DNA from: Tautonia plasticadhaerens
Lineage (GTDB): Bacteria > Planctomycetota > Planctomycetia > Isosphaerales > Isosphaeraceae
Assembly: GCF_007752535.1 (NCBI RefSeq)
Contig: NZ_CP036426.1
Coordinates: 6,324,001 to 6,388,000 of the forward strand
Direction of reading: 5' to 3'
DNA: 64,000 bases
Below, piece by piece: positions 16,948 to 25,061 of the stretch (within the stretch, counting starts at the first letter, position 1; every line of letters begins with the position of its first letter). The notes under the pieces are model-generated. The model was given only the letters and a program-made list of their open reading frames with translations. It had not been told where the DNA came from and made no database searches. Made by a program: the position numbers and the translations under genes.

Positions 16948-17871
16948 TCATAGCCGAGGAGGCGACACGTCGCCATCGGTGTTGTCGGCCGCCCCGATCG
17001 GGACCATCGCCCCCCCGCCGAGATGACGCCCCCCGAAGCCGTCCCTGCCGACCCCCACCCGGCCCGGCAGGTGCCGCTCGGCGACCTCGGCCATCCGGTC
17101 CCGGTAGCCCAGCCCCACCGAACCCGGCTCGACGGCAGCCATCGCCCCGGGCAGGCCGGTCCGGAGGGTCCGGCTGCCCGTCGCCGAGCCGTCACCGCCG
17201 ATGTAGTGGTCCAGGACGACGGCGTCGGCCGCCCCGGCGACCCGGGCGAAGAAGCGATCCGGGTCGGCGATCGGCAGGAGCGGTGCCACCGTGATCACCA
17301 CGAACACGCCGAGGTCCCGCAACGACCTCGACGCCTCGAACCGCCGGTCGACCGGGCTGGCATGCCCCGGGAGGCCGGGTAAGCGATCCCGGTCCGTCTC
17401 GATCGAGAGGTGCACCCGCAACGCGCATCGGCCCGAGAGCTCGATCAGCAGCGGGCCGAATTCCGAGACCCGGTGCGAGTGCGTCTGCACGATCAGGAGA
17501 TCCGGGGGTTCCGCCCGCATCGCCGAGAGGACCGCCCGGGAGATCCCCCAGCGCGCCTCCTGGGGTGGGAAGGGCTCCGTCGCACTTGAGAAGAAGACGC
17601 CGAACCGGCCCCGCGACCGCCGCGCCCAACGCCGTTCCCGATCGACCTGTGCGAGATACGCGTCGGCGGCGTTGGTCCGGGCCTCCAGGAACGAGCCCCA
17701 AGTCCGGCCCCGGGTTAGGTGGCGCGCGTGCTGCACATAGCAGCCGACGCCGCAGAGGGACGCCCCGAACGGACATCCCCGGTACGGCTGGAGCGAGTGC
17801 GAGGCGATGCCGTCCAGGTACCCGGAGGTCCGGGTGAGGATCGACCGGACGGTGGTGGGTTCGACCTGCAT
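16948..17871 (-). CDS. radical SAM protein, SplB/COG1533-like, with unusual cysteine spacing
   Basis: 307 aa. The N-terminal SHSLQPYRGCPFG is the PYxGC entry motif of spore-photolyase-like radical SAM proteins. The cysteines C33, C40 and C44 are spaced Cx6Cx3C instead of the canonical Cx3Cx2C, and the segment continues YVQH. Downstream, EPFPPQE, LLIVQTHSHRV and VHLSIETDRD match the beta strands of the (beta/alpha)6 barrel in this family. It probably uses SAM and an Fe-S cluster, but the substrate is unknown. It is divergent from gpsA across 129 bases. The ATG at 17871 has a weak ribosome site. Confidence 0.75.
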   Translation of the reverse strand: MQVEPTTVRSILTRTSGYLDGIASHSLQPYRGCPFGASLCGVGCYVQHARHLTRGRTWGSFLEARTNAADAYLAQVDRERRWARRSRGRFGVFFSSATEPFPPQEARWGISRAVLSAMRAEPPDLLIVQTHSHRVSEFGPLLIELSGRCALRVHLSIETDRDRLPGLPGHASPVDRRFEASRSLRDLGVFVVITVAPLLPIADPDRFFARVAGAADAVVLDHYIGGDGSATGSRTLRTGLPGAMAAVEPGSVGLGYRDRMAEVAERHLPGRVGVGRDGFGGRHLGGGAMVPIGAADNTDGDVSPPRL

Positions 17872-17921
17872 CCGTGGGCTCGCTCGACTGCGGGGATTCG
17901 CCCCGTCGGGGCGCCCGACAT

Positions 17922-17927
17922 TATACT
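17922..17927 (+). promoter_or_regulatory. possible -10 box for gpsA
   Basis: TATACT lies 73 bases before the gpsA ATG, immediately after a CGCCCC-GTC-GGGGCG hairpin at about 17899-17913. It overlaps a 13-base-period direct repeat. No good -35 box is seen. Confidence 0.35.
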
Positions 17928-17948
17928 GGGGCCGCGTACTGGGGCCGC
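17924..17948. repeat. tandem 12-base direct repeat upstream of gpsA
   Basis: TACTGGGGCCGC occurs twice, at 17924-17935 and 17937-17948, with one base between the copies. It overlaps the possible gpsA -10 box, so it could be a regulator site or a simple duplication. Confidence 0.6.
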
Positions 17949-18000
17949 CGGACGCTCCCCCCGGGGAGGTTCCGCTCGGCCGGGGCTCGGGGAGGGGGAG

Positions 18001-19002
18001 ATGACGCTCGACCAGATCGCCATCCTTGGTGCCGGGGGCATGGGGACCGCGATGGCGGTCCTGCTCGCCCGATCGGGCCTCGGCGTCCGGCTCTGGGCCA
18101 GGAGCCCGGGGTTCGTCGACGAGGTCCGCCGGACTCGGGAGAACGCGAGGTACCTCGCCGGGATCCCCCTGCCCGAGCCGATCGACCTCACCAGCGACGC
18201 GGGGCATGCCACCCGGGGGGCGGGGCTGATCCTCGTCGCCGTCCCCTCGGCCCACCTCCGCGCCACGCTCCGCGCCATCGCCCCTGAGGTGCCGCCCGGC
18301 ACCCCGGCCGTCAGCGTGGTCAAGGGGATCGAGCGGGAGACCTTCGCCCGGCCCAGCCGGATTATCCGCGACGAGCTGGGGCCGCGACCGGTCGCCATCC
18401 TCAGCGGCCCCAGTCATGCCGAGGAGATCGCGCGGGGCCTGCCGACCTCCGTCGTCGTCGCGGGGGAGGACGCGGGCCTCAACCTCCTCGTCCGGGACGC
18501 CCTGAACACCGACCGCTTCCGCGTCTACAGTAATCCGGACGCGATCGGCGTCGAGCTGGGGGGGGCCCTCAAGAACGTCATCGGGGTGGCGGCGGGCGTT
18601 TGCGACGGCCTCGGATTCGGCGATAATGCCAAGGCCGGGCTGGTCACCCGGGGTCTGGCCGAGATGAGCCGATTCGGTACGAGCCTCGGGGCCCGGCCGG
18701 CCACCTTCCTCGGCATGGCCGGGGTCGGCGACCTGATCACCACCTGCTTCAGCCCCTTCGGCCGCAATCGGGCGTTGGGGGAGCGGATCGGCCGGGGGGA
18801 GACGCTCGCCGAGATCGAGGCCTCGACCCCCAAGGTCGCCGAGGGGGTCCCGACCTGCCGGAGCGTCGAGGCGATGGCCCGGGATCTCGGCATCGAGATG
18901 CCGATCACCTCCGCCCTCCGCCGCATCCTCTTCGACGGGCAGCCTCCCCTGGAGGCCGTCTCCGACCTGATGGAACGAGAGACCAAGGACGAATGGCCGT
19001 GA
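18001..19002 (+). CDS. gpsA: glycerol-3-phosphate dehydrogenase [NAD(P)+]
   Basis: Reduces dihydroxyacetone phosphate to sn-glycerol-3-phosphate for phospholipid synthesis. 333 aa. The Rossmann fingerprint is ILGAGGMGTAMA near residues 8-19, followed by LSGPSHAEEIARG, the catalytic-lysine helix ELGGALKNVIGVAAG and FLGMAGVGDLITTC. The start is fixed by GGGGAGGGGGAG directly upstream. The gene overlaps the following DUF1802 gene by 10 bases, so the two are translationally coupled. Confidence 0.96.
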   Translation: MTLDQIAILGAGGMGTAMAVLLARSGLGVRLWARSPGFVDEVRRTRENARYLAGIPLPEPIDLTSDAGHATRGAGLILVAVPSAHLRATLRAIAPEVPPGTPAVSVVKGIERETFARPSRIIRDELGPRPVAILSGPSHAEEIARGLPTSVVVAGEDAGLNLLVRDALNTDRFRVYSNPDAIGVELGGALKNVIGVAAGVCDGLGFGDNAKAGLVTRGLAEMSRFGTSLGARPATFLGMAGVGDLITTCFSPFGRNRALGERIGRGETLAEIEASTPKVAEGVPTCRSVEAMARDLGIEMPITSALRRILFDGQPPLEAVSDLMERETKDEWP

Positions 19003-19580
19003 CCCCCGAGCCGATCCCCCCCTCCTGTGCCGTCGCCTTCAAGGAGTGGCTCGGCGTCTGTGCCGCCCTGGCCGACGGCCGCCAGTCGCTGATCCTCCGG
19101 AAGGGGGGCATCGACGAGGGCCCCGGCGGCTTCCGCCCCGAGCACTCCTGCTTCTGGCTCTTCCCCACGCACCTCCACGAGGCCCAGCAGGGGCTCCGGG
19201 ACGAGCAGATCCCGGCCGACCTCCCCCCCCCTCCCCCGGGTTCAATCGACCTGCCCGCGCTGGCCCTCGTCGAGTGCATCGCCTGGGTCGACCGCCCCGA
19301 CGCGCTCGGGCCCCTGGCCGACCTCCACGTCTGGACCGACGAGACGGTGCTCAAGCGGTTCCACTACAAGAGGCCGGGGCTCTGGGTGCTGGGGGTCCGG
19401 GTCCTCCGGGCCGACCCGCCCCCCCGGATCGAGGTGACCGCGGGACAGGCCGGTTGCAAGAGCTGGGTGCCGCTGGAGCGGTCGCTCTCGACCGCCGGCC
19501 TCGTGCCGACGCTCGACGAGCCGACCCTGGCCGATCGCCTCTCCCGGATCCGGGCGTGCTCGACCCCGGAGGCGTCCTGA
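18993..19580 (+). CDS. DUF1802-family protein
   Basis: 195 aa, soluble. It has the conserved DUF1802 elements: AFKEWLGVCAALADGRQSL, ILRKGGIDEG, FWLFPTHLHEAQQ, then HVWTDETVLKRFHYKRPGLW and a C-terminal LADRLSRIR. The fold is reminiscent of a small nucleic-acid or nucleotide enzyme, but the function is unknown. It overlaps gpsA by 10 bases and its stop shares TGATG with the rhomboid start, so the three genes form one tightly coupled operon. Confidence 0.85.
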   Translation: MAVTPEPIPPSCAVAFKEWLGVCAALADGRQSLILRKGGIDEGPGGFRPEHSCFWLFPTHLHEAQQGLRDEQIPADLPPPPPGSIDLPALALVECIAWVDRPDALGPLADLHVWTDETVLKRFHYKRPGLWVLGVRVLRADPPPRIEVTAGQAGCKSWVPLERSLSTAGLVPTLDEPTLADRLSRIRACSTPEAS

Positions 19581-20863
19581 TGGACCTCGAGGACGATGAC
19601 GAGCCGAAGGGCCCCGCCCTCCTCCGGGCCCCGGTGACCTCCCTCCTGGCCCTCTCCTGGGTGGCCCTCTTCGTCCTGCTGGCGATCACCCGGGCCCGGG
19701 CCGGGCCGATCAACGTCTGGGGAGCCCTCTACGGCGGCTTCATCGTCACGGACATCAGCGGGGTCTTCGGCGACGTGACCCCGATCGCCCTCTACGGTGG
19801 CCAGTCCTGGCGGGCCGTCACCGCGACCTTCGTGCACTTCAACGTCCTGCACCTGGCCCTCAACCTGGTCGCCTTCGTCCAGCTCGGGCGGGTCGTCGAG
19901 TCGTGGTACGGCCCCTGGCAGTTCCTGACGCTCTATGCCGTGCTCGGCGCGGGCGCGAATTTCGCCTCGAACCTGCTCCGGCCCTGGATCGACGGCGCCC
20001 CGGGGATGATCGTCCACAGCGGCGGGGGCTCGACGGTGGTGCTCGGCCTGATCGGCCTGGTGGCGGTCGTCGGCTGGCGGAATCCGGCGGAGTTCCCGAA
20101 ACGGGCGCCGTACTGGATGCTCGGCATCCTGGTCGCCAACGGCGTGCTCGGCGCGGTGGTGCCGAACATCGACAACCTCGGCCACGCATGCGGTGCCGTG
20201 GTCGGCGGGCTGTTGGGCCTGCTCGACCGCCGATTGCTCCGCCGGGCGAACTCGAGGCGGGCGAAGCTGGCGGGAGTGATCGCCCTGGGGGTGCTGGTCG
20301 GTTCGGCCTGGATGCAGGCGGGCCAGGCCCGGGCCGAACTCGACGCGGCGACCCGTGAGGGTCGCTGGGGGGCGGTCGTCCAGCGCCTCTCCCAGGTCAG
20401 CTTCTTCTATCGCCAGCTCGCGGCCCGCGGCATCTCCCCCGCCCTGCGGATCGCCCCGAGGCCGCCGAACCTCCTCGGGTTGCCCATCCTGGAGATCCCC
20501 GAGGATCCGAAGGTGATCCCCGCCCTGAGGCTGGCCCTGCTCGCCTCGATCCGCCAGCTCGACGCCCTGCCCCAGCCCTTCGACCGCCCGCCCTTCGTCG
20601 AGGCCTACCGGGAGGTCCGCCGCCTCGGGTCGAGGGCCCTGTTCAAGGCCCCGACCCGGGAGGAACTGCAGCGATTCGAGGGGGCCTTGCCCCGGCTCTC
20701 CCGGCCCGCCTGGGCCTCCTGGGCCCGGGCACGCCAGGATCGGTCCCGGATGAGACATCCGGAGCCCCGCTTCGGCGGGGAGCGGATCAGGCGATTGGTC
20801 CGCCGATCAGGACCGCCCCGGGCCGGTGCCGGGGCTTTCCCGAGCGCGACTTCAACGCCCTGA
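19580..20863 (+). CDS. rhomboid-family intramembrane protein
   Basis: 427 aa. A six-helix rhomboid core spans about residues 20-225. The oxyanion/structural motif HFNVLHLALN has H86, H91 and N95. The catalytic Ser is in SGGGSTVVLGLIG, with S151 aligning with the usual GxSG serine, although Thr replaces the following Gly. The catalytic His H202 is in NLGHACGAVVGG. An extra membrane helix and a 190-residue helical C-terminal domain with Arg/Pro-rich ends follow. It starts at the ATG overlapping the DUF1802 stop. Its last 77 bases overlap the convergent PHP gene. Protease activity is likely but not certain because of the altered motif. Confidence 0.82.
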   Translation: MDLEDDDEPKGPALLRAPVTSLLALSWVALFVLLAITRARAGPINVWGALYGGFIVTDISGVFGDVTPIALYGGQSWRAVTATFVHFNVLHLALNLVAFVQLGRVVESWYGPWQFLTLYAVLGAGANFASNLLRPWIDGAPGMIVHSGGGSTVVLGLIGLVAVVGWRNPAEFPKRAPYWMLGILVANGVLGAVVPNIDNLGHACGAVVGGLLGLLDRRLLRRANSRRAKLAGVIALGVLVGSAWMQAGQARAELDAATREGRWGAVVQRLSQVSFFYRQLAARGISPALRIAPRPPNLLGLPILEIPEDPKVIPALRLALLASIRQLDALPQPFDRPPFVEAYREVRRLGSRALFKAPTREELQRFEGALPRLSRPAWASWARARQDRSRMRHPEPRFGGERIRRLVRRSGPPRAGAGAFPSATSTP

Positions 20864-21428
20864 CGAACTCGGCCATCGTCCGGATCGGCCCCGAGAACTC
20901 GGTGAAATAGCAGCCGATGGTCATCGGGTCGTGGGCGTCGCTCGACCCGGTCGACCCCATCCCGGGGCAACGACGCAGCATCGCCTCGGTCTGGGCACGC
21001 ATCTCGGGCGTGACGTTGTTGCTGACGACCTCCAGGGCGTCGAAGACGGCGCCGTGCGTCTCGACGATCGCGTCGAAGTCCTGGCCCCAGCGGTACGGGT
21101 GGGCCGCGACGATCGCCGCCCCCTGGGCCTCGACGACTTCCAGGAGGGCCTTCAAACGCACCCCCGGGCGGCAGTCGTCCAGGTCGGTCAGGCCGTAGAC
21201 GAGGAAGTGCCCCTCCCGGGCCGAGACCTCGACGCCGGAGAGGACCGTCAGCCCCTCGGCCCGGGAGGCCAGGTCGGCCAGCTCGTCGGGGTCCCAGAGG
21301 GCGTCGTGCTCGGTGATCACCACGCCGTCGAGCCCCGCCTCCCTCGCCCGATCGATCAGGTCTTCGGGGTCGATGAAGCTGTCGGGCGAGTGCCTGGTGG
21401 TGTGAATATGGTGGTCGATCCGTGCCAT
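20787..21428 (-). CDS. PHP-domain metal-dependent phosphoesterase
   Basis: 213 aa. The metal-binding PHP motifs are in order. DHHIHTTRHSPDS is at the N-terminus, VITEHD at about residues 36-41 and LSGVEVSA at about 60. IVAAHPYRWG comes near residue 105 and STGSSDAHDP near 165. Such single-domain proteins hydrolyse phosphate esters or 3',5'-nucleotides; the actual substrate is unknown. I start at 21428, where GGAG lies upstream, rather than at longer non-conserved in-frame starts. The 3' end overlaps the convergent rhomboid gene by 77 bases. Confidence 0.87.
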   Translation of the reverse strand: MARIDHHIHTTRHSPDSFIDPEDLIDRAREAGLDGVVITEHDALWDPDELADLASRAEGLTVLSGVEVSAREGHFLVYGLTDLDDCRPGVRLKALLEVVEAQGAAIVAAHPYRWGQDFDAIVETHGAVFDALEVVSNNVTPEMRAQTEAMLRRCPGMGSTGSSDAHDPMTIGCYFTEFSGPIRTMAEFVRALKSRSGKPRHRPGAVLIGGPIA

Positions 21429-21579
21429 GATGCTCCGAGGGGTGGGAAGGCGAGAGTCGATCGCGGGGGAGCCGGCCGGGAGGCCGGCGCGTCGACTCCG
21501 GTGGGTCGGGTGTTGCCGTGCCGGTGTAGGGGTCGAGACCGGGGGAGGAGCGGCGTCGGCCCGGCCGGGCCGCGCCATT

Positions 21580-22311
21580 CTACGCCGATGGCACCGACAT
21601 CGTCGAAGCCAGGGGCCGATCGGCGACGAAACTCACCCCACGTTCATCAACTCGAACATAGCTCGTCCCGCCGATCCAATCTCCCAGGACGATCATCCGG
21701 CCGTCGCCGACCGGCTCGTCGAACACGTCATGGACGTGGCCGAGGAGCACCAAGTTCGCCCGACCGGACTCGATGACCTTACGGGCATGGTCCCGGTAGG
21801 TGACGAGGTGCCTCCGGTGCGTCTCGGCCAGCGATCGGTGATTCGACAGGATCAGCCGGTCGGCCAGCGACCGGGCCAGCGGCCCGGGCATCGCCCCGAA
21901 GCCGAGCAGGAAGGGCCTCCCCTCCATCGCCGCCTTCCACGGCTTCCTCGCCCCGAGCCGGTGGCCGTGCATCGCCGAGAGGCGGACGCCGTGGCTCGAC
22001 GCCTCCAGCGGCTCCTCGACCATCTCCGCCCCCAGCACCCTGCAGTACAACGGCCCGAGCCAGGCGTCGTGGTTCCCCGTCAGGATCGCCAGCCGGCCCC
22101 CCCGCCCCCGGAATTCGGCCAGTGCCCGCAATCCCCGGCAACGCATCGGGTCCTGCCCCCGCTCCCTGCTGGCGAACCAGAAGTCGCAGAGGTCCCCCAC
22201 GATCGTCAGCGCGTCGTCCGGCTCCAGCGACTCGACGAAGGAGGCGAAGCGCCCGGATCGTTCCCGGTCTTCGAGCTTCAGGTGGATGTCGCTGGCGAAG
22301 TAGTCGGCCAC
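21580..22311 (-). CDS. calcineurin-type metallophosphoesterase, LpxH-like
   Basis: 243 aa, GTG start. It has all binuclear-metal motifs of the UDP-2,3-diacylglucosamine hydrolase (LpxH) group: ASDIHL, VGDLCDFWFA, LTGNHDAWLG, AMHGHRL and LLGHVHD. LpxH cleaves UDP-diacylglucosamine to lipid X in lipid A synthesis. That role would fit the lpxA and lpxC-fabZ genes found 35 kb further on, but the family also includes other phosphoesterases, so the substrate is inferred. It is followed on the same strand upstream by the beta-lactamase-fold gene, 34 bases away. Confidence 0.8.
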   Translation of the reverse strand: MADYFASDIHLKLEDRERSGRFASFVESLEPDDALTIVGDLCDFWFASRERGQDPMRCRGLRALAEFRGRGGRLAILTGNHDAWLGPLYCRVLGAEMVEEPLEASSHGVRLSAMHGHRLGARKPWKAAMEGRPFLLGFGAMPGPLARSLADRLILSNHRSLAETHRRHLVTYRDHARKVIESGRANLVLLGHVHDVFDEPVGDGRMIVLGDWIGGTSYVRVDERGVSFVADRPLASTMSVPSA

Positions 22312-22345
22312 GGTCTCGGTTCGGTCCCGGTGGTGGAAGGGGCGG

Positions 22346-23221
22346 TCACGATTCCCAGGGGAAGCCGACCGGCACCGCCGCCCTCGGCCTCCGGGCGGGG
22401 CGGACCAGGAGCGGGTCGAGCGGCACCGCCTGGCTCGCCGCGAGCACGGTCGCCCGGCGGTCCGAGCGCATCAGGGCGTCCCGGGCGACCTCGACCGCCA
22501 GGGCCGGCCGGTTGCAGTCATCGCTCAGGTGCAGCAGGACGACGTGACGGAGCGTCCCCGGGGCCGATCGGTCGAGGACCGCCGAGAGCAGCCCCGCCCC
22601 CTGGGCGTTGGACAGGTGCCCCCGGTCGCCGAGGTTCCTCCAGATCAGGGCCGGGGACCGCCCCGAGCACCGCTGCATCTGCTCGTCGTGGTTGAACTCG
22701 ACCCCGAGCAGGTCGACGTCGGCCAGCGCGTCGGCCACGCGGTCGCACCAGCACCCGGTGTCGGTCAAATAGCCGATCCTCGACGGCCGGCCCTTGCGGC
22801 CCTCCCGCCCTTCGAGGCGGAAGCCGAAGGTCGGGCCGCTGTGCGTCAGCTCGAACGGCTCGGCCCAGAGCCCCGGGGCGACCAGGAAGGGCCGGTCGTC
22901 GAACGTCCGGATCAGCCCGGCCCCGGCCAACTCCCGGAAGCCGGGCCGATGCCCGGCCTCGTCGAGATGCCCGGGGTGGCAGTGCAGCGGGATGCCGTGG
23001 CGGGCCATCCAGCGCAGGGTCAGGTCGTTCGCGTGGTCGCCGTGGGTGTGGGTGAGGATGACCGCCCGCAGCGACCCGCACTCGGCCCCGACCGCTTCCA
23101 GCCGTCGGGACAGCGATCGGGGTCCCAGGCCCGAGTCGATCAGGATGCCCGCCCCGTCCACGCGGACCAGCGACGCATTCCCCTTCGAGCCGCTGGCCAG
23201 GACGGTGAACCCCAGCGCCAT
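22346..23221 (-). CDS. metallo-beta-lactamase-fold hydrolase, YycJ/WalJ-like
   Basis: 291 aa. It begins FTVLASGSKGNASLVRV and ILIDSGLGPRSLSRRL, typical of the YycJ/WalJ subgroup. The zinc motif is LTHTHGDHAND (HxHxDH), followed by FELTHSGPTFGF, GYLTDTGC and LLHLSDDCN. YycJ proteins are implicated in DNA-related or cell-wall coordination processes in Firmicutes; here the role is open. The ATG at 23221 has GGAGGT 7 bases upstream, which decides against longer in-frame starts. A sigma70-like promoter lies about 95 bases upstream, back to back with upp. Confidence 0.85.
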   Translation of the reverse strand: MALGFTVLASGSKGNASLVRVDGAGILIDSGLGPRSLSRRLEAVGAECGSLRAVILTHTHGDHANDLTLRWMARHGIPLHCHPGHLDEAGHRPGFRELAGAGLIRTFDDRPFLVAPGLWAEPFELTHSGPTFGFRLEGREGRKGRPSRIGYLTDTGCWCDRVADALADVDLLGVEFNHDEQMQRCSGRSPALIWRNLGDRGHLSNAQGAGLLSAVLDRSAPGTLRHVVLLHLSDDCNRPALAVEVARDALMRSDRRATVLAASQAVPLDPLLVRPARRPRAAVPVGFPWES

Positions 23222-23314
23222 GGACGACCTCCGCATCCTCCCTGACGCCGCGTCCCTCGCGGCGCGGCGGGCCCGCCGGGATCCCGAGTCGCCCGTTGCC
23301 TTCGGGTCCCCCAC

Positions 23315-23342
23315 ATTGTAACAGTGGTGCCGAACCTGTCCA
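23315..23342 (-). promoter_or_regulatory. promoter for the beta-lactamase-fold gene
   Basis: On the minus strand TGGACA (23342-23337) and TACAAT (23320-23315) are separated by 16 bases. The element lies in the divergent space before upp. Confidence 0.45.
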
Positions 23343-23390
23343 CCCGGCCAGGCGGACGGACCGGATCGATCGAGGGAAGGGGGACGCGTC

Positions 23391-24017
23391 GTGTCGCTGG
23401 TCTTCGAGTCCAATCACCCGCTGGTCAAGCAGAAGGTCGCCGCCTTGCGGGCGGCCGACACCCCGCCCCCGGCCTTCCGGCAGCTCGTCCGCACCCTGGC
23501 CCTGCTACTCGGCGCCGAGGCGACGGTCGACCTGCCGATCCGCCCGACGACCGTCCGGACCCCGCTGGGAGACGCCCCCGGCCTCGAACTCGACGGCCCG
23601 GTGGCGATCGTCCCCATCCTCCGGGCCGGGCTCGGCATGGCCGACGGCCTGCTCGACCTCATCCCCGAGGCCCAGGTCTGGCACATCGGCCTGTTCCGGG
23701 ACGAGGCCACGCTGAAGCCGACGGAGTATTACAACAAGCTCCCCGCCCATTGCCGGGCCCGCGTCGCGATGGTCGTCGACCCGATGCTCGCCACCGGCGG
23801 TTCGGCCGTCCGGGCCTGCGAGATCCTCCGGGACTCCGGCATCCGCTCGATCAAGTTCCTCTGCCTGATCGCCGCCCCCGAGGGGATCGCCCGGCTCTCC
23901 GAGGCCATGCCCGACGTGCCGATCCACGCCGGGGCCGTCGACGACCGGCTCACCGACATCGGCTTCATCTACCCCGGCCTCGGCGACGCCGGCGACCGCC
24001 AGTTCGCCACCGGCTGA
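23391..24017 (+). CDS. upp: uracil phosphoribosyltransferase
   Basis: Salvages uracil to UMP with PRPP. 208 aa, full length. It shows VPILRAGLGMADGLLDLIP, the PRPP loop MVVDPMLATGGSAVRACE and the uracil-binding end IGFIYPGLGDAGDRQFAT. The start is a GTG (giving MSLVFESNHPLVKQK) with GAGGGAAGGGGG just upstream. It is divergent from the beta-lactamase-fold gene and close to other nucleoside salvage genes at 25-29 kb. Confidence 0.97.
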   Translation: MSLVFESNHPLVKQKVAALRAADTPPPAFRQLVRTLALLLGAEATVDLPIRPTTVRTPLGDAPGLELDGPVAIVPILRAGLGMADGLLDLIPEAQVWHIGLFRDEATLKPTEYYNKLPAHCRARVAMVVDPMLATGGSAVRACEILRDSGIRSIKFLCLIAAPEGIARLSEAMPDVPIHAGAVDDRLTDIGFIYPGLGDAGDRQFATG

Positions 24018-24040
24018 GCCCCCCCCAGCCCTCCACCGGA

Positions 24041-24835
24041 TCAGGGACTGGCCCGTCGGGCGCCCCTCCTCGAGGCCGATCGGGCGATCAGCAGCCCCGC
24101 CGAGATCGCCATCGAACACAACGCCAGGCTCCCCGGCTCGGGGACGACCGCCAGGCGGATCGTCCCCAGGGTCACGTCGGCCGCCGCGCTCGTCGTGTTG
24201 TCGCCGAAGAACAGGAAGCTCCCCAGCGTGTACGGGGGGAAACCGGCCCCGGAGTAGTCCCGGAGCGATCCCGAGAGGATCTCCGTCCCGGACGCCGACA
24301 GCGCGTAGGAGTCCCCGAAGACCCGGAGGGCATACGACGCCATCCCCGCCGTCGCGTCGAACGCGACCCCTTCGCCCCGGGTGAACCCGGTCTCCTGCGC
24401 CCAAATCTCCCCCTCCCAGAAGCCCAGTTCGATCCCCAGTCCGTCCCCGGCCAGCGCGATCAGGCTGAAGCCGGCCCGGTCCGATCGGGTGTGCGATTCC
24501 GAGGTCACCAGGAGGTCGAACCCGACCTCGAACCCGGTCGAGCGATCGAGCGCCGGGAAGTCCGGATTCCTGGGGGCCGAGGTGATCGGGTTGACGTTGG
24601 AGTACCCGCCGGCGGCGGCCATGTTGCTCACCAGCCGGGTCCCCTCGCCGGGGACCGCCTCCTGGCTGATGCTCGTCCCGGGCAGGAAGGAATTGTCCGC
24701 ATAGAGCAGCCAGGGCTGGTCCCCCGGCCGGTCCCCCGTCGAGGCGTCGTACAGCACGATCGACCCCCGGGACTCGGCCCGGCCGACGAACCCGAGGAGC
24801 ACGCAGAGGACGAGCGGGATGAGGCCGGGGCGCAT
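24041..24835 (-). CDS. PEP-CTERM exported protein
   Basis: 264 aa. A signal peptide (GLIPLVLCVLLGFVGRAES) is followed by a beta-rich domain of about 200 residues like those of choice-of-anchor or lectin-like PEP-CTERM proteins (FEVGFDLLVTSES; IELGFWEGEIWAQETGF). It closes with the sorting signal VPEPGS, a membrane helix (LALCSMAISAGLLIA) and a basic RR tail. Such proteins are recognised by an exosortase and released to the surface or matrix. It sits between upp and the pyrimidine phosphorylase gene on the opposite strand, with no obvious functional link to either. Ligand unknown. Confidence 0.88.
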   Translation of the reverse strand: MRPGLIPLVLCVLLGFVGRAESRGSIVLYDASTGDRPGDQPWLLYADNSFLPGTSISQEAVPGEGTRLVSNMAAAGGYSNVNPITSAPRNPDFPALDRSTGFEVGFDLLVTSESHTRSDRAGFSLIALAGDGLGIELGFWEGEIWAQETGFTRGEGVAFDATAGMASYALRVFGDSYALSASGTEILSGSLRDYSGAGFPPYTLGSFLFFGDNTTSAAADVTLGTIRLAVVPEPGSLALCSMAISAGLLIARSASRRGARRASP

Positions 24836-25061
24836 GTCGGGGTGATCCTTGGGGGCAGGGCGTCAATCGTTCGGATGGCCGGGGTTGTCGGCTCGGATCG
24901 GTTCGGACGGCATGGTACCCGAACCGGCCAGGGGCCCGCGACCGCCTCTCCCCCCGATCCCCCGGGCCGACCGCAGGGATGTTGCCAACGGGCATCGCCG
25001 CGCGAGATCGTGTCAGTGTCACCCCCGATCGACCGCCGTCCGCCCCCGGAGCCGACGACCC

